Positions 22,791 through 33,111 of a stretch of 64,000 nt of DNA are shown one piece after another (the first letter of the stretch is position 1; each line of letters opens with the position of its first letter). The notes beneath the pieces are model-generated. The model did not search any database. It saw only the letters and a program-made list of their open reading frames with translations, and had not been told where the DNA came from. Origin of the DNA: Asterias amurensis. Taxonomy: Eukaryota; Echinodermata; Asteroidea; Forcipulatida; Asteriidae. The stretch is taken from positions 9,684,501 through 9,748,500 of the forward strand of contig NC_092666.1 in the NCBI RefSeq assembly GCF_032118995.1, in the 5' to 3' direction. The translations under genes were made by a program, and so were the position numbers.

Positions 22791-23892
22791 GTGTGTTGAC
22801 AGATAAAGTGCGCATCATAACACAACACAATCATCCCAAACTCAATTTTTAGGGTTTTATTCAACAGGAAATGCACAATGAGCAAAAAGAAAGGAGCCAG
22901 ACAAAAAGAGGAACAAAGAAGACACCCCCTAAAGTAAAAGGTTGAAGTTGGTATGTATAATGGTAAGTCGGTTAGAATAGAATAGGAAATGAATAGGCCT
23001 AGAACTTGTAAGCAAAAGTTTAACCCCAGATCTTAATAACAAGCAGGGTTCTGTTATTATTTGCCTCGGTACTTGTTGATGTTGTCTACTATTATTGTCA
23101 CTGGGGATGCCATCCATTTTTTATTTCTGAGAGAGCTTCTTGATGTCAGGGCATTTTGGTCGTAGCCAGAGTGATGCTTTTTTTTCTCTTGGAACTTTTC
23201 CTGGGTTTGGAAGAAACTGATGACTTTATTATGTTGTCATTGTACATTGGCATGATTAATTTGCTAATATTTAGCATAAACATGTTCACTTAGAGACCCT
23301 TTTGTCTTCTTAGTAATTATTAAAAGTAAAAAATTTAAAAAAAGCAATTTTTTTTTTTTTTTATTCTAAAAAGTACTCAAATTGGCCCAGAAGGGCAAAA
23401 AAAACCTTGGAAATTACAAATCAGTGCATGATTCAGAAACTGACTCAAGTTTTACTGTATCACTTTTTTCAAGTTTAACTTGGCACAAACAAAATGATTC
23501 TCCTCTTACATTGTTCCACAATAGTCATTAGTAATGAACCATGTCAACATGGAACATTTGCAAATGATTCTCCCCTTAAATTGCTCCACAATAGTAATTA
23601 GTATTGGACCATGTCAAAATGGAAAATTTGCAATGAGCACTAATCAATCAATGATTTATTTCAGTTAAAAATATCTAAATGATTAGTTTAGTTATGTTAA
23701 ATTAATCGTTTAATATTTCTGACGAATAAATTGTATTGATTGATTGTGATAAAAATTATCAGTCGGCATAGCTAGTTAGCTACACCCCCAAAACAAGTTT
23801 CCAAAACAAATATTTCTACGGCAGGCAGGCAAAGCGTTAAAGAAGACATTAAACAAAAAAGTAGAACAGGACATGAATAGGCCTAGAACTTT
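22791..23892. other. Left-arm segment with module M2 and AT-rich filler
   Basis: It includes the second copy of the GTACTTGTTGATGTTGTCTA / GGGCATTTTGGTCGT module. It also has a duplicated AATGATTCTCC...TTGTTCCACAATAGT block (23495 and 23565). AGGCCTAGAACTT occurs near 22998 and again near 23880 beside the minisatellite. Confidence 0.55.
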
Positions 23893-25458
23893 ACCTTCCC
23901 AACCAATAACCAACGTTTTCCTTCTCAACCAATAACCAACATTTCCCTTCCCAACCAATAACCAACGTTTTCCTTCCCAACCAATAACCAACGTTTTCCT
24001 TTTTAACCAATAACCAACATTTCCCTTCGCAACCAATAACCAACGTTTTCTTTCACAGCCAATAACCAACGTTTCCCTTCGCAACCAATAACCAACGTTT
24101 TCCTTCCCAACCAATAACCAACGTTTTCCTTCCCAACCAATAACCAAAGTTTCTCTTCACAGCCAATAACCAAAGTTTCCCTTCACAGCCAATAACCAAA
24201 GTTTCCCTTCACAGCCAATAACCAACGTTTTCCTTTGCAACCAATGACCAACGTTTCCCTTCCCAACCAATAACCAAAGTTTCCCTTCACAGCCAATAAC
24301 CAAAGTTTCCCTTCACAGCCAATAACCAACGTTTCCCTTCACAGCCAATAACCAACGTTTTCCTTTGCAGCCAATAACCAAAGTTTCCCTTCACAGCCAA
24401 TAGCCAAAGTTTCCATTCACAGCCAATAACCAAAGTTTCCCTTCACAGCCAATAACCAAAGTTTCCATTCACAGCCAATAACCAAAGTTTCCCTTCCCAA
24501 CCAAAACTAAAGTTTCCCTTCACGGCCAATAACCAACGTTTTCCTTCGCGGTCAATAACCAATGTTTTCCTTCGCAACCAATAACCAACGTTTCCCTTCG
24601 CAACCAATAACCAACGTTTCCCTTCACAGCCAATAACCAAAGTTTCCCTTCGCAACCAATAACCAACGTTTCCCTTAACAGCCAATAACCAACGTTTCCT
24701 TTCGCAACCAATAACCAACGTTTTTCTTCACAGCCAATAACCAAAGTTTCCCTTCGCAACCAATAACCAACTTTTTCCTTCACAGCCAATAACCAAAGTT
24801 TCCCTTCACAGCCAATAACCATGGTTTCCCTTCACAGCCAATAACCAACGTTTTTCTTCACAGCCAATAACCAAAGTTTCCCTTCGCAACCAATAACCAA
24901 CTTTTCCCTTCACAGCCAATAACCAAAGTTTCCCTCCACAGCCAATAACCATGGTTTCCCTTCGCAATCAATAACCAACGTTTCCCTTCCCAACCAATAA
25001 CCAACTTTTCCCTTCACAGCCAATAACCAAAGTTTCCCTCCACAGCCAATAACCATGGTTTCCCTTCACAGCCAATAACCAAAGTTTCCCTTCGCAATCA
25101 ATAACCAACGTTTCCCTTCACAGCCAATAACCAAAGTTTCCCTTCACAGCCAATAACCAAAGTTTCCATTCACAGCCAATAACCAAAGTTTCCATTCACA
25201 GCCAATAACCAAAGTTTCCCTTCCCAACCAAAACTAAAGTTTCCCTTCACGGCCAATAACCAACGTTTTCCTTCGCGGTCAATAACCAATGTTTTCCTTC
25301 GCAACCAATAACCAACGTTTCCCTTCGCGACCAATAACCAACGTTTCCCTTCGCGACCAATAACCAACGTTTCCCTTCACAGCCAATAACCAAAGTTTCC
25401 CTTCACAGCCAATAACCAAAGTTTCCCTTTGCTGCCAATAACCAACTTTTTCTTCCAA
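23893..25458. repeat. 26-bp minisatellite in left arm, about 60 units
   Basis: The unit is CTTCACAGCCAATAACCAAA plus GTTTCC, with sub-variants (CGCAACC or CCCAACC for CACAGCC; ACG or AAG). Three units make 78 bp, so translations show a 26-residue period and stay open in several frames. Confidence 0.95.
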
Positions 25459-25517
25459 CTAATCATCATAATTTTCCTTTATGTCAATAACACTATATTT
25501 TGTTTGTTTTCTTGCAG

Positions 25518-25619
25518 ATTGCACTCATGGGCACACGACGTCATACGTCGTGTGCCCACTGGCAATATTGAGTAGATGGAAGTTTGAACTTCCCCCCCGC
25601 AGGCAGGGCAAGAAACTTG
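25518..25619 (+). other. Exon-like module E1, left arm, with insertion
   Basis: It is bounded by TTTTCTTGCAG and GTAATG. The right-arm counterpart (50987-51015) is only 29 bp (ATTGCACTTCAGGCAAGGCA...). The left copy carries about 73 extra bases, including the hairpin GGGCACACGACG / CGTCGTGTGCCC. Confidence 0.5.
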
Positions 25620-26155
25620 GTAATGTATCCATTATGTTAAAAGTCACTTTTGACTGGAAATGAAATACCAAAGGAGAGCTTTTACACACAGTCCCTTACC
25701 GTTAGTACCCGTTAAAATAATTAGAAGAAGTCATACATTTTGTTAAAATCTTCCACACATTTGACTCAAAATTTTCAAAGGACTAACTAAACTGATTTCA
25801 CTAACTTCCTAAAGGTTATTGTGATTAGACAAATTTTGACGGCTTTCAAACTCCAAAAATAATAAAACTATTCTACCAACTCTCTCCCTCTCTCTCTCAT
25901 GACAAGTTTTTAGGATTTTTAACAATACAAACAGTGTGGGACTTTCGGGATGCCTGGTGGCAGCAGACTTACCAAGTAAAATCCATAGTTCTCAATAATG
26001 TGCGCATGCTCAGAACTACAATGGAAATTAACCTGGTAAGTCTGCTGCCGCCTAGTGTTGCAAAGTCTCTAAAAGGTATTGACCTGAAAATCTTTACAGT
26101 AGATCTGAATTCAACTTGATTGTTATTTGTCTTCATATTTTCTTTATTTTCACAG
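25620..26155. other. Intron-like spacer between E1 and E2, left arm
   Basis: AT-rich, with a CT microsatellite near 25885-25905 and an inverted pair GGTGGCAGCAGACTTACCA / TTAACCTGGTAAGTCTGCTG (25958-26048). The pair is probably a small fold-back element and is mirrored at about 50480-50580. Confidence 0.5.
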
Positions 26156-26234
26156 ATACCAGAGATGATGACCTACTCTTAATTGATGCAGCCTGGCACT
26201 GGCAGTTTGAACTTCATGCATGGCAAGATCTTGA
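26156..26234 (+). other. Exon-like module E2, left arm
   Basis: It is preceded by a T-rich tract with CACAG and followed by GTAATG. The frame reads LLLIDAAWHWQFELHAWQDL, clearly related to module E3 (LIDAAWQFGLQA). The right-arm copy (50270-50369) extends further 5' to AACTTCTG behind a CTTCAG acceptor. Confidence 0.45.
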
Positions 26235-26251
26235 GTAATGTATCAATTTAT

Positions 26252-26414
26252 GGCCCTTTCCGAAACCTCGGCTTTGGATTTGGCTCAGGCTAGCTTGGCT
26301 CGCAGTTGTTTTGACAACTTTGTGCTAGCTTTGCGTATGTGCCAAGGGCTTCAAATGAGAGTTCGGAGCCTGAAGCCAAATCCAAAGCCGAGGTCATGGT
26401 TTTGAAAAGGGCCT
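26252..26414. mobile_element. Family C MITE in left arm (mirrored at 50091)
   Basis: GGCCCTTTCCGAAACC at the left and GGTTTTGAAAAGGGCC at the right. It is present at the same place in both arms, so it predates the duplication. Confidence 0.85.
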
Positions 26415-26613
26415 ATGTTACAAGAAAAAATTTGATTAGAATTCAACTACCAAAAAGAGTTTTTACAAATTAATTTGTACAAATCTCTCACCCAATCTGC
26501 TTGGATGTTTTATATATTACTCACAATGGGATGCTGTCATTTTAATATATAAATCTCCCACACAAATGGACAAGAAATAATTTTCAAAGGAAGAACCTAG
26601 CTGATGAAATTTC

Positions 26614-26916
26614 TTAAAGGCAGTGGACACTATTGGTATTACTCAAAATAATTATTATCACAAAAAACTTACTAGGTAACACGCAATGGGGAGAGGTTGG
26701 TAGTATAAAACATCGTGAGAAACGGCCCCCTCTGAAGTAATGTAGTTTTCTAGAACTCGTGTGACGAGGGTGTTTTTTTCTTTCATTATTATTTCGCAAC
26801 TTCGACAACCAATTGAGTTAAATTTTTCCCAGGTTAGTTATTTTATGCATATATTGAGATACACCAAGCGGGAATACTGGTCTTTGACAATAACCATTAG
26901 TGTCCATTGTCTTTAA
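26614..26916 (+). mobile_element. Family A MITE found only in the left arm
   Basis: TTAA at 26614-26617 and 26913-26916 bracket AAGGCAGTGGACACTATTGG...CATTGTCTT. The right arm has the unoccupied site, with a single TTAA at 49892-49895 in matching flanks. The insertion therefore followed the arm duplication. Confidence 0.92.
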
Positions 26917-27135
26917 AGATGTTAGTTTGTTGTTTGAAAAGTTTGGAGTGAATTTGAGCAGTCCGAAAATGTTACTTTACTTGAAGTTATTCTACAAAGT
27001 TGTTTGGAAAAAATGATGCATACAACAATCTCACAGAAATTGGACTGAAAGGTCTTAAAACAGCAATGAGACTGAGTTTAACTTAGCTGGTAAACATGAT
27101 TTGTAACTAAAAACTTTTCTTGTTACTGTCTTCAG

Positions 27136-27224
27136 AACTTCTTCATTTTGCACAAACTGATACCAGAGGTGATACTCATTGATGCAGCTTGGCAGTTTGG
27201 ACTTCAGGCCTGTCCAGGAATTCG
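27136..27224 (+). other. Exon-like module E3, left arm
   Basis: An acceptor (TTACTGTCTTCAG) and a donor (GTAATG) bound 89 bp. The only open frame reads NFFILHKLIPEVILIDAAWQ then FGLQACPGI, ending in phase 2. Joined to E4 it completes an Arg codon and continues in frame to E4's stop. The right arm keeps the exon at the same length and frame (49560-49648, 3 substitutions). I do not recognise the peptide. Confidence 0.45.
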
Positions 27225-27239
27225 GTAATGTTTTAAGAT

Positions 27240-27562
27240 TTAAAGGCACCGTACATTATTGGTAATTACTAAAAATAATTGTTAGCATATAAATTTACTT
27301 GGTAACAAGCAATGAAGAGCTGTTGTGAGAAAACCCTCCCTCTGAATTATAACATAGTCTTCGAGAAAGAAGTAATTTTCTACTGAAATAAATTTGAAAA
27401 TGATTTCGAGACCTCAGAATTAGATTTTGAGGTCCCGAAATCAAGCATCTGAAAGCACACAAGGGTGGTTTTTCTTCCATTATTATCTTGCAAATTTAAC
27501 GACCATTTACATTCAATTTTCTTTTCTTTATGCTTTATACCAATAATGTCCAGTGTCTTTAA
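27240..27562 (+). mobile_element. Family A MITE, left arm (mirrored at 49138)
   Basis: TTAA-bounded; AAGGCACCGTACATTATTGG at the left and CAATAATGTCCAGTGTCTT at the right. It is shared with the right arm. Confidence 0.85.
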
Positions 27563-27885
27563 AGTTAGAAGGCAAAGTTTGAGAGGAAATGAACCAAAAC
27601 ATAAAAGGTTTCATGAACTGTCTGTCTGCCAAAGCTGCTTGGATATTTTATTGGTACAAACGATTGGAGGTAATCATCATTGAAAAATAAATATTTAAAA
27701 AGGAAAATCTTGTTATTGGACTGAAACTCTTCACGGGGGCAACTAAGCTAACTTCACTTCATTTGGGATGCTTGCTAGAAGAAAAAAATATGGAATTTTT
27801 ATTGTTTTGAAAATGTTTCCCAAAATCTGAGAATTATTCTGCAAAAATTGTTAAATCATTTTTACTTTGTTTCTTTGCCCTGCAG

Positions 27886-27952
27886 TTTTCTGGTGCATGA
27901 TGGTGATCTAAGTGAATCTGACTGTGAATTACATCGATGTTCGTGGTCTTGA
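27886..27952 (+). other. Exon-like module E4, left arm
   Basis: It lies behind a strong acceptor (TTTGTTTCTTTGCCCTGCAG). After one base that completes the split codon it reads FLVHDGDLSESDCELHRC, then SWS and TGA. Four more copies exist: two in the spacer and two in the right arm. Confidence 0.45.
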
Positions 27953-27977
27953 CAAACGCGCCTACACTGAGGAAGCC

Positions 27978-28300
27978 TTAGGCACTGAACACTATTGGTA
28001 AGTACTCAAAAGAATTGTTAGCATAAAACCTTGTGAGAAACGTTGTGGGCTTCCTCTGAAGTAATGTACTTTTCGAGAAAGAAGTAATTTTACGCTGAAA
28101 TATTATTTGAATTTGGTTTGGAGACCTCAGAATTAGTTTTTGAGGTCGCAAAACAAGCATCTGAAAGCACACAACTTTGTGTGACATCTCTCCAATTATT
28201 ATCTCGCAACTTCGATGACTATAGAGCTCAAATTTTCACAGGTTGTTGAGAAACACCAATTGAGGAGACTGTTCACTAACAATTACAGAAGGTGCCCATT
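27978..28300 (+). mobile_element. Family A MITE, left arm (mirrored at 47570)
   Basis: TTAGGCACTGAACACTATTGG opens it and ACTAACAATTACAGAAGG closes it; both ends are worn. It directly follows the E4 module. Confidence 0.75.
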
Positions 28301-28661
28301 CTTGCTTCTGAAAAGCTTTTGGTAGTTGACAAACAACCCGTTCTTTTCCGAAACAACTCAAATGAGATTTACACACTATGCTACCGCAAAACTCACCTCA
28401 TCCCACACCATGCAAAAAGATTTAAATCCTACTCGTTGAAAGTGATCAAACAATAAACAGGTCCGTTGTTTCCATCCGCAGATTGGACGAGTCTTGGAAG
28501 ATGACATCAGCCTGAGATGACAACAGAGATGCACGGAAGACTCTGGCTGGATGAGGATCAAGAGGACAAGAGCTGAAGACTGACTGGAGCAAGTCTAATC
28601 AAGATGTCGATCAACCATCATCTGGATCACGAGGGCGCTCTTTATCCGGAAATGGCAACCA
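28301..28661. other. Unrecognised left-arm segment, conserved in right arm
   Basis: It contains an acceptor-like TTTCCATCCGCAG at about 28482 followed by a purine-rich stretch (GATGACAACAGAGATGCACG). It is mirrored at 47200-47570. Confidence 0.4.
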
Positions 28662-28847
28662 GGACCCAATTTTATAAAGCCAGTAAGCAGAAAAAGTTGC
28701 TAAGCACAGAATAGTATTACTCGGCAGAAACAGGTTACCAGTCAAAAACTTGTATTTACTGTGGCTGGTGCCCCTCTCAATTTTTGCTGAGCATAGAAAT
28801 TCGTCACCAAGAAGTATTTTCTGCTAATAGCTTTATGAAATTGGGCC
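28662..28847. mobile_element. Family B MITE, left arm (mirrored at 47008)
   Basis: GGACCCAATTTTATAAAGCC and TTTATGAAATTGGGCC ends, with GCTAAGCACAGAATA inside. Confidence 0.8.
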
Positions 28848-28942
28848 TGCACCTTGGGCTGTATCTGAATTGGCCACCAATGATTTTGGCTGTAGCCGCC
28901 ATAGCTGTAGCTGCAAATTCCGACACAGCCATGTAGACCCAT

Positions 28943-29119
28943 AGGCCCTTTTTGAAAAGACGGCTTTGACTTTGGATTCGGCTCAGGCTATATAGCTTGG
29001 CTCCGTGGGTTGATTTGACAATTGCGCATGCTTTGTGTAACTGCGCCTCAGAGCTTCAGACGAGAGAACGGAGCCTCAAGCCAAACCCAAAGCCGAAGCC
29101 GTGGTTTGGAAAAGGGAGC
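28943..29119. mobile_element. Family C MITE, left arm (mirrored at 46697)
   Basis: AGGCCCTTTTTGAAAAGACGG and the opposite end CCGTGGTTTGGAAAAGGG. Confidence 0.8.
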
Positions 29120-29362
29120 TAGATATTTATCAAGTTGTGACCATCTTGTTACCCAATTTATATAACTATAGCCAAACCGAGGCTGGGATAAAAAATAGTC
29201 TGGCCCCTCAATCTGAATGATCTGAATGAGAATTAGACATTTGATAATAACATTGTGAATACATGTGTACAAGGAACTAGATGGTCATATAAATCAAGAT
29301 AGAAGTCTGGATGATCTATGATTAGTTTGTCTAAATGTAATTTGTAGTTTTTTAAGATTTAT

Positions 29363-29742
29363 TTAAGACACTGGACACTATTGGTAATTCAGTCTTCTTG
29401 GTGTATCTCAACATATGCATCATAAAATATAAAAAAATTGAAAATTTGAACTCAATATTTGGCGTAGTTGCGAGATAATATGTGAAGAAAAAACACCCTT
29501 GTCACACAAACTTGTGTGCTTTCAGATCAGATGCTTGATTTCGGGACCTCAGAATCTATCTCTTAGGTCTCGAAATCAAACTTGTGGAAAATTACTTTTT
29601 TTTTTCGAAAACTATGTTATTTCAGAGGGAGCTGTTTCTGACAATGTTTTATACTATCAACAGCTCTCCATTACTTGTTACTGCGTAAGGTTTCATGCGA
29701 ATAATTATTTTGAGTGAGTACCAATAGTGTCACTGCCTTTAA
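29363..29742 (-). mobile_element. Family A MITE, left arm (mirrored at 46082)
   Basis: TTAA at both ends. The interior reads in the opposite direction to the copy at 9494, with CACTGGACACTATTGGTAAT first and CCAATAGTGTCACTGCC last. Confidence 0.85.
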
Positions 29743-29815
29743 GAAAGTAGTCAGGTGGAGGAATGGGGAGGATGCTATTATTTGGTGCTAAGTACTTTGT
29801 CTGTAATATCTGAGT

Positions 29816-30137
29816 AGTCTTGGTGCAAGAGAGGCTGGTTCGCACCTCTCTCTTAATGTAAAAGAGTGACAATTTCATTATCTTGTCCGAGTGGTGGCAT
29901 TTTCCATCTTTTGAGAGTGAAAGTCACTCGGTATACTCTTTCTGAGTGAAATTGGAACAAACTTCACTCTAAATAGAGTTGAAAGTACCTGTTTTTCACT
30001 CATAAGAGTTGTTCGCCACAAAAGGAGTGTTCCTTTTCACTCTTTTACATCAAGAGAATGAAATGGTGAAATTGTTGCAACGCGTATGCATTACGAGTCG
30101 CTAACAGAGACGTGTCAAAACATCTTGCACCAAGACT
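29816..30137. mobile_element. TIR element, AGTCTTGGTGCAAGA ends, left arm
   Basis: AGTCTTGGTGCAAGA at 29816 is exactly complemented at 30123-30137. The interior has many GAGTGAAA / TTTCACTC words. It is mirrored at 45655-46008. Confidence 0.85.
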
Positions 30138-30198
30138 TATACCTCATGTGCTCTATGATTATACTTGTTTGATATTATGCATTTCTGCAATGCAAGTC

Positions 30199-30315
30199 TC
30201 ACACTGATTTTAACATTGGGACCAAAATTGTACAAATTTGTTTTGTTTTCTTCATGTGTTAAAGTAATGCGTGTGGTACCAAATAGGTCCCTATTACTTG
30301 TGAGACTTGCACAGT
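30199..30315. mobile_element. Small TIR element, GCAAGTCTCACA ends, left arm
   Basis: GCAAGTCTCACACTG on the left, complemented by TGTGAGACTTGC on the right. The interior has GTCC / GGAC blocks. It is mirrored at about 45484-45602. Confidence 0.7.
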
Positions 30316-30328
30316 CTTGTTAAACTTT

Positions 30329-30550
30329 TTAAAGACAGTGGATATTATTGGTAAATGTCAAAGACCAGACTTCTCACTTGGTGTATCGATCAACATATGC
30401 ATGAAATAACAAACCTGTGAAAATTTGAGCTTGATTGGTCATCGGAAATGCGAGATAACTATGAAAGAAAAAAAAAAACCTTGTTATTGTATGCTTTCAG
30501 ATACTTGATTTCAAGACCTCAAATTCTAAACTTGAGGTCTCGAAATCAAA
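30329..30550 (-). mobile_element. Family A MITE truncated at its GAGGTCTC core, left arm
   Basis: It starts at TTAA with AAGACAGTGGATATTATTGG and stops just after CTTGAGGTCTCGAAATCAAA. The same truncation is present in the right arm. Confidence 0.8.
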
Positions 30551-31005
30551 TGGCATGGAATTTGGAGCTGGATGGCAATTTCCCAAAGTTTTCCAAAAAA
30601 GACATTCATCACGTTGTGGTCATCTTGATTTTTTATCCATTCCAACTCATTGTAACCAAACTGAGGCTGAATGAAATAATAGTCTGGTGCCAGCGTAATG
30701 AATGTTAGCAATCATTTGTTGGAAAAGGGGACCATCATGACCAAAATAGTGACAGTGTGATAAAGTTCTATTGGAGGGTTTTCTTGTGGTTTATTTACAC
30801 CCATCCTGCAATCAGCAGTCAATTAAGTTTTTTATGGTCTTTAATTTTTGGAGTATACCAAAGCTAAACCCCCTTTTCAACACAAACATAATTGATATGT
30901 AGTATATAATTTATTAGTAAGAGGAAATATTAAATGAGGTTTTTTTCAAGATGAATGATTTGTCACTTGTAACATTTATTAGAACCTGTCTCTTAGCTTA
31001 TCACC

Positions 31006-31253
31006 AGGACCCAATTTCATAGAGCTGCTAATCACAAAAATTTGCTTCACATGAAATTTCTTCCTTGATAAAAACAGGATAAAAACCAACCAAATGTCCA
31101 CTTGATTTTCAGGATAAGCACTTAACAGCTGAATACCAGTAACAAGCAATATGCAACGAACAGAAATTTTTGTTTGTAATCCTGTTTTTATCAAGGAAGA
31201 AATGTCATGCTAAGCAAATTTGTGTGCTTTAGAAGCTCTATGAAATTGGGCCC
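31006..31253. mobile_element. Family B MITE spanning the inner edge of the left arm
   Basis: AGGACCCAATTTCATAGAGC opens it and CTCTATGAAATTGGGCCC closes it. An internal inverted pair (TTCTTCCTTGATAAAAACAG and complement) is visible. Only its first ~22 bp exist in the right arm. Confidence 0.85.
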
Positions 31254-31448
31254 AGGTCACCAAAACATGGAAGGAGAAACGGGGGAAGACATAAGCTCAG
31301 CTATACAGTTGAGTTGCGAGGGACATCGGGGTGCTTCCAGCTGATCTTCCCAACCTTATGAGAGATAGACTGGGATGGGCGGGCCTCAACATGATTCCGA
31401 CCTCATGAAAAAGGTTTACGAAACGCGGCCAATACTTACGTAAATTTT

Positions 31449-31680
31449 GTTAACGTTTCGACTAGTATCACAATTAGTCATCACTTGTCATTCTGAGAAT
31501 AACAAGTGTAAGAACAAACAACTTTGTATGTTATGGGTTATAAGTCAAGCTTTTTTCCAGAAAATGAGAATCGACTGTTACATGCGGGCGGCCATGTTAT
31601 GTGATACAATGCATTATGGGAAGTAAACACTAGACATGGTATACTGCTACAGCCATAGTGATACTAGTCAAAACGTATAC
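31449..31680. mobile_element. Fold-back element, ACGTTTCGACTAGTATCAC ends
   Basis: GTTAACGTTTCGACTAGTATC on the left and GATACTAGTCAAAACGTATAC on the right are inverted with few mismatches. The interior is non-coding. Confidence 0.7.
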
Positions 31681-32100
31681 ACAAAAGCCACCTAAATATT
31701 GGCTGTGTTTTTGAGAAATTACTTTAAGTAAGTTGATTCCGACCCAAGAGAGAGAGAGAGAGAAAGGGATGTGTATTCTTCCCGAAATGTAAAATTATCT
31801 AGGATGCTCAGAACATAGAAACTATAGTACTGGTGTTGAACATTTACATTTACAATTATGTACATATATCTTCAACAACAGTCACTAGGAACTATAGTTA
31901 AATAATATACTGATGCATTTTTATTTCAGTTGACCTGGTGTTTTATTGAGAAGGGGCAAATCAAGAAATTTTATAAATTTTGTGATTTTATCATGAATTT
32001 ATTCATACAGAATTGCAAGGCTCACCCCTAGTGATTTTATCAGATTTTAGCCAAATTTAGACAAAAATCCAATTTTAGACAAAAAGCAAGTGAACTTTTG
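31681..32100. other. Spacer lead sequence
   Basis: Mostly unique AT-rich sequence. It ends in words shared with the 18.4-18.8 kb array (TTGCAAGGCTCACC, GTGATTTTATCAGATTTTAG). Confidence 0.6.
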
Positions 32101-32420
32101 CATGCTGGAAGGTATGGAATGTTCAGAAGCCTTTTTATTTTTAGCCTTGTGAACTTAATATCAAATTGTTCATGAAAATGTTCACAAGGCTATAATGCCT
32201 TGTGAACTTTCATAATTTTCTTGAAAATGTTTACCAGGCCTTATAGGTGTATATAGCCTTATAGCCATATATTCTTGTGAACTTATTTTCACAAGGCCTT
32301 ATAGCCTTGTAAACTTATCATATTTTTACAGAAAATGTTTACTTATCATTTTGCTTCCCCAAACCTGAGATGTCTTCAAAAATTGTTAAACCATTTTTAC
32401 TTTGTTTCTTTGCCCTGCAG

Positions 32421-32478
32421 TTTTCTGGTGCATGATGGTGATCTAAGTGAACCTGACGGTCGTTGTTCGTGGTCTTGA
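32421..32478 (+). other. Exon-like module E4, spacer copy 1
   Basis: It has the same TTTCTTTGCCCTGCAG acceptor. The frame reads FLVHDGDLSEPDGRCSWS then TGA, a 9-bp in-frame shortening of the module. It is followed by a stub of a family A MITE (GGCACTGAACACTATTGGTA) and then satellite. Confidence 0.45.
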
Positions 32479-33044
32479 CAAACACCTACAGGGAGGGAGC
32501 CTTAGGCACTGAACACTATTGGTAAACTAGGCTATAATATATAGCCTTGTGAACTTATCAAATTTATGGAAATGTTCACAAGGACTTGTGAACTTATCAA
32601 ATTTTGCGCCCTATAGCCTTGTGAACTCATCATTTTTTGTTTAATGTTCACAAGGCTACTCATAGCCTTGTGAGCTTATCATATTTTTCTTTTTTGAAAA
32701 TGTTGGCAAGGCTTTATAAGCCTTGTCAACTTATCATGTTCCCTTATCATGTTTTTGCTTGAAAATGGTCATGGCCTTGTAAACTTATTTTCTCTATAGA
32801 AAATGTTCACAAGCCTTGTTATAGCCTTGTCAACTTATCGTGTTTTGCTTGGAAATTTTCATGGCCTTTTTAAACTTATCATATTTTTTTGAGAATGTTC
32901 GCAAGGCTATATATAGCCTTGTAAACTTATCATATTTTTACAGAAAATGTTCACAAGGCCTTGTAAACTTATCATGTTGCTTCCCAAAATCTGAAATTTC
33001 TTCAAAATTGTTACACCATTCTCCTTTGTGTCTTTGCCCTGCAG

Positions 33045-33111
33045 TTTTCTGGTGCATGATGGTGATCTAAGTGAATCTGACGGTGAATTACATCGATGTT
33101 CGTGGTCTTGA
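33045..33111 (+). other. Exon-like module E4, spacer copy 2
   Basis: Full 67-bp form: acceptor TGTCTTTGCCCTGCAG, frame FLVHDGDLSESDGELHRC, SWS, TGA. It is again followed by a family A stub and satellite. Confidence 0.45.

Larger units (their letters stand above)
19790..31028 (+). repeat. Left arm of a giant inverted repeat
   Basis: This arm is the reverse complement of 44778-56550. Matching landmarks in mirror order are: end repeats (19.8-20.1 / 56.2-56.55 kb), the 86-codon ORF (20535 / 55529), a ~140-bp array, a ~280-bp array, a 26-bp array, exon-like modules, and MITE copies down to AGAGCTGC at 31028 / 44778. In the 261-bp ORF block I count about 7 differences (roughly 97% identity). In an 89-bp exon-like block I count 3. 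Arm lengths differ (about 11.2 and 11.8 kb) because array copy numbers and insertions differ. Confidence 0.92.

Noticed and set aside
25885-25905. Polypyrimidine/CT tract as a regulatory site
   Set aside because: A simple microsatellite, mirrored in the other arm; no further support.
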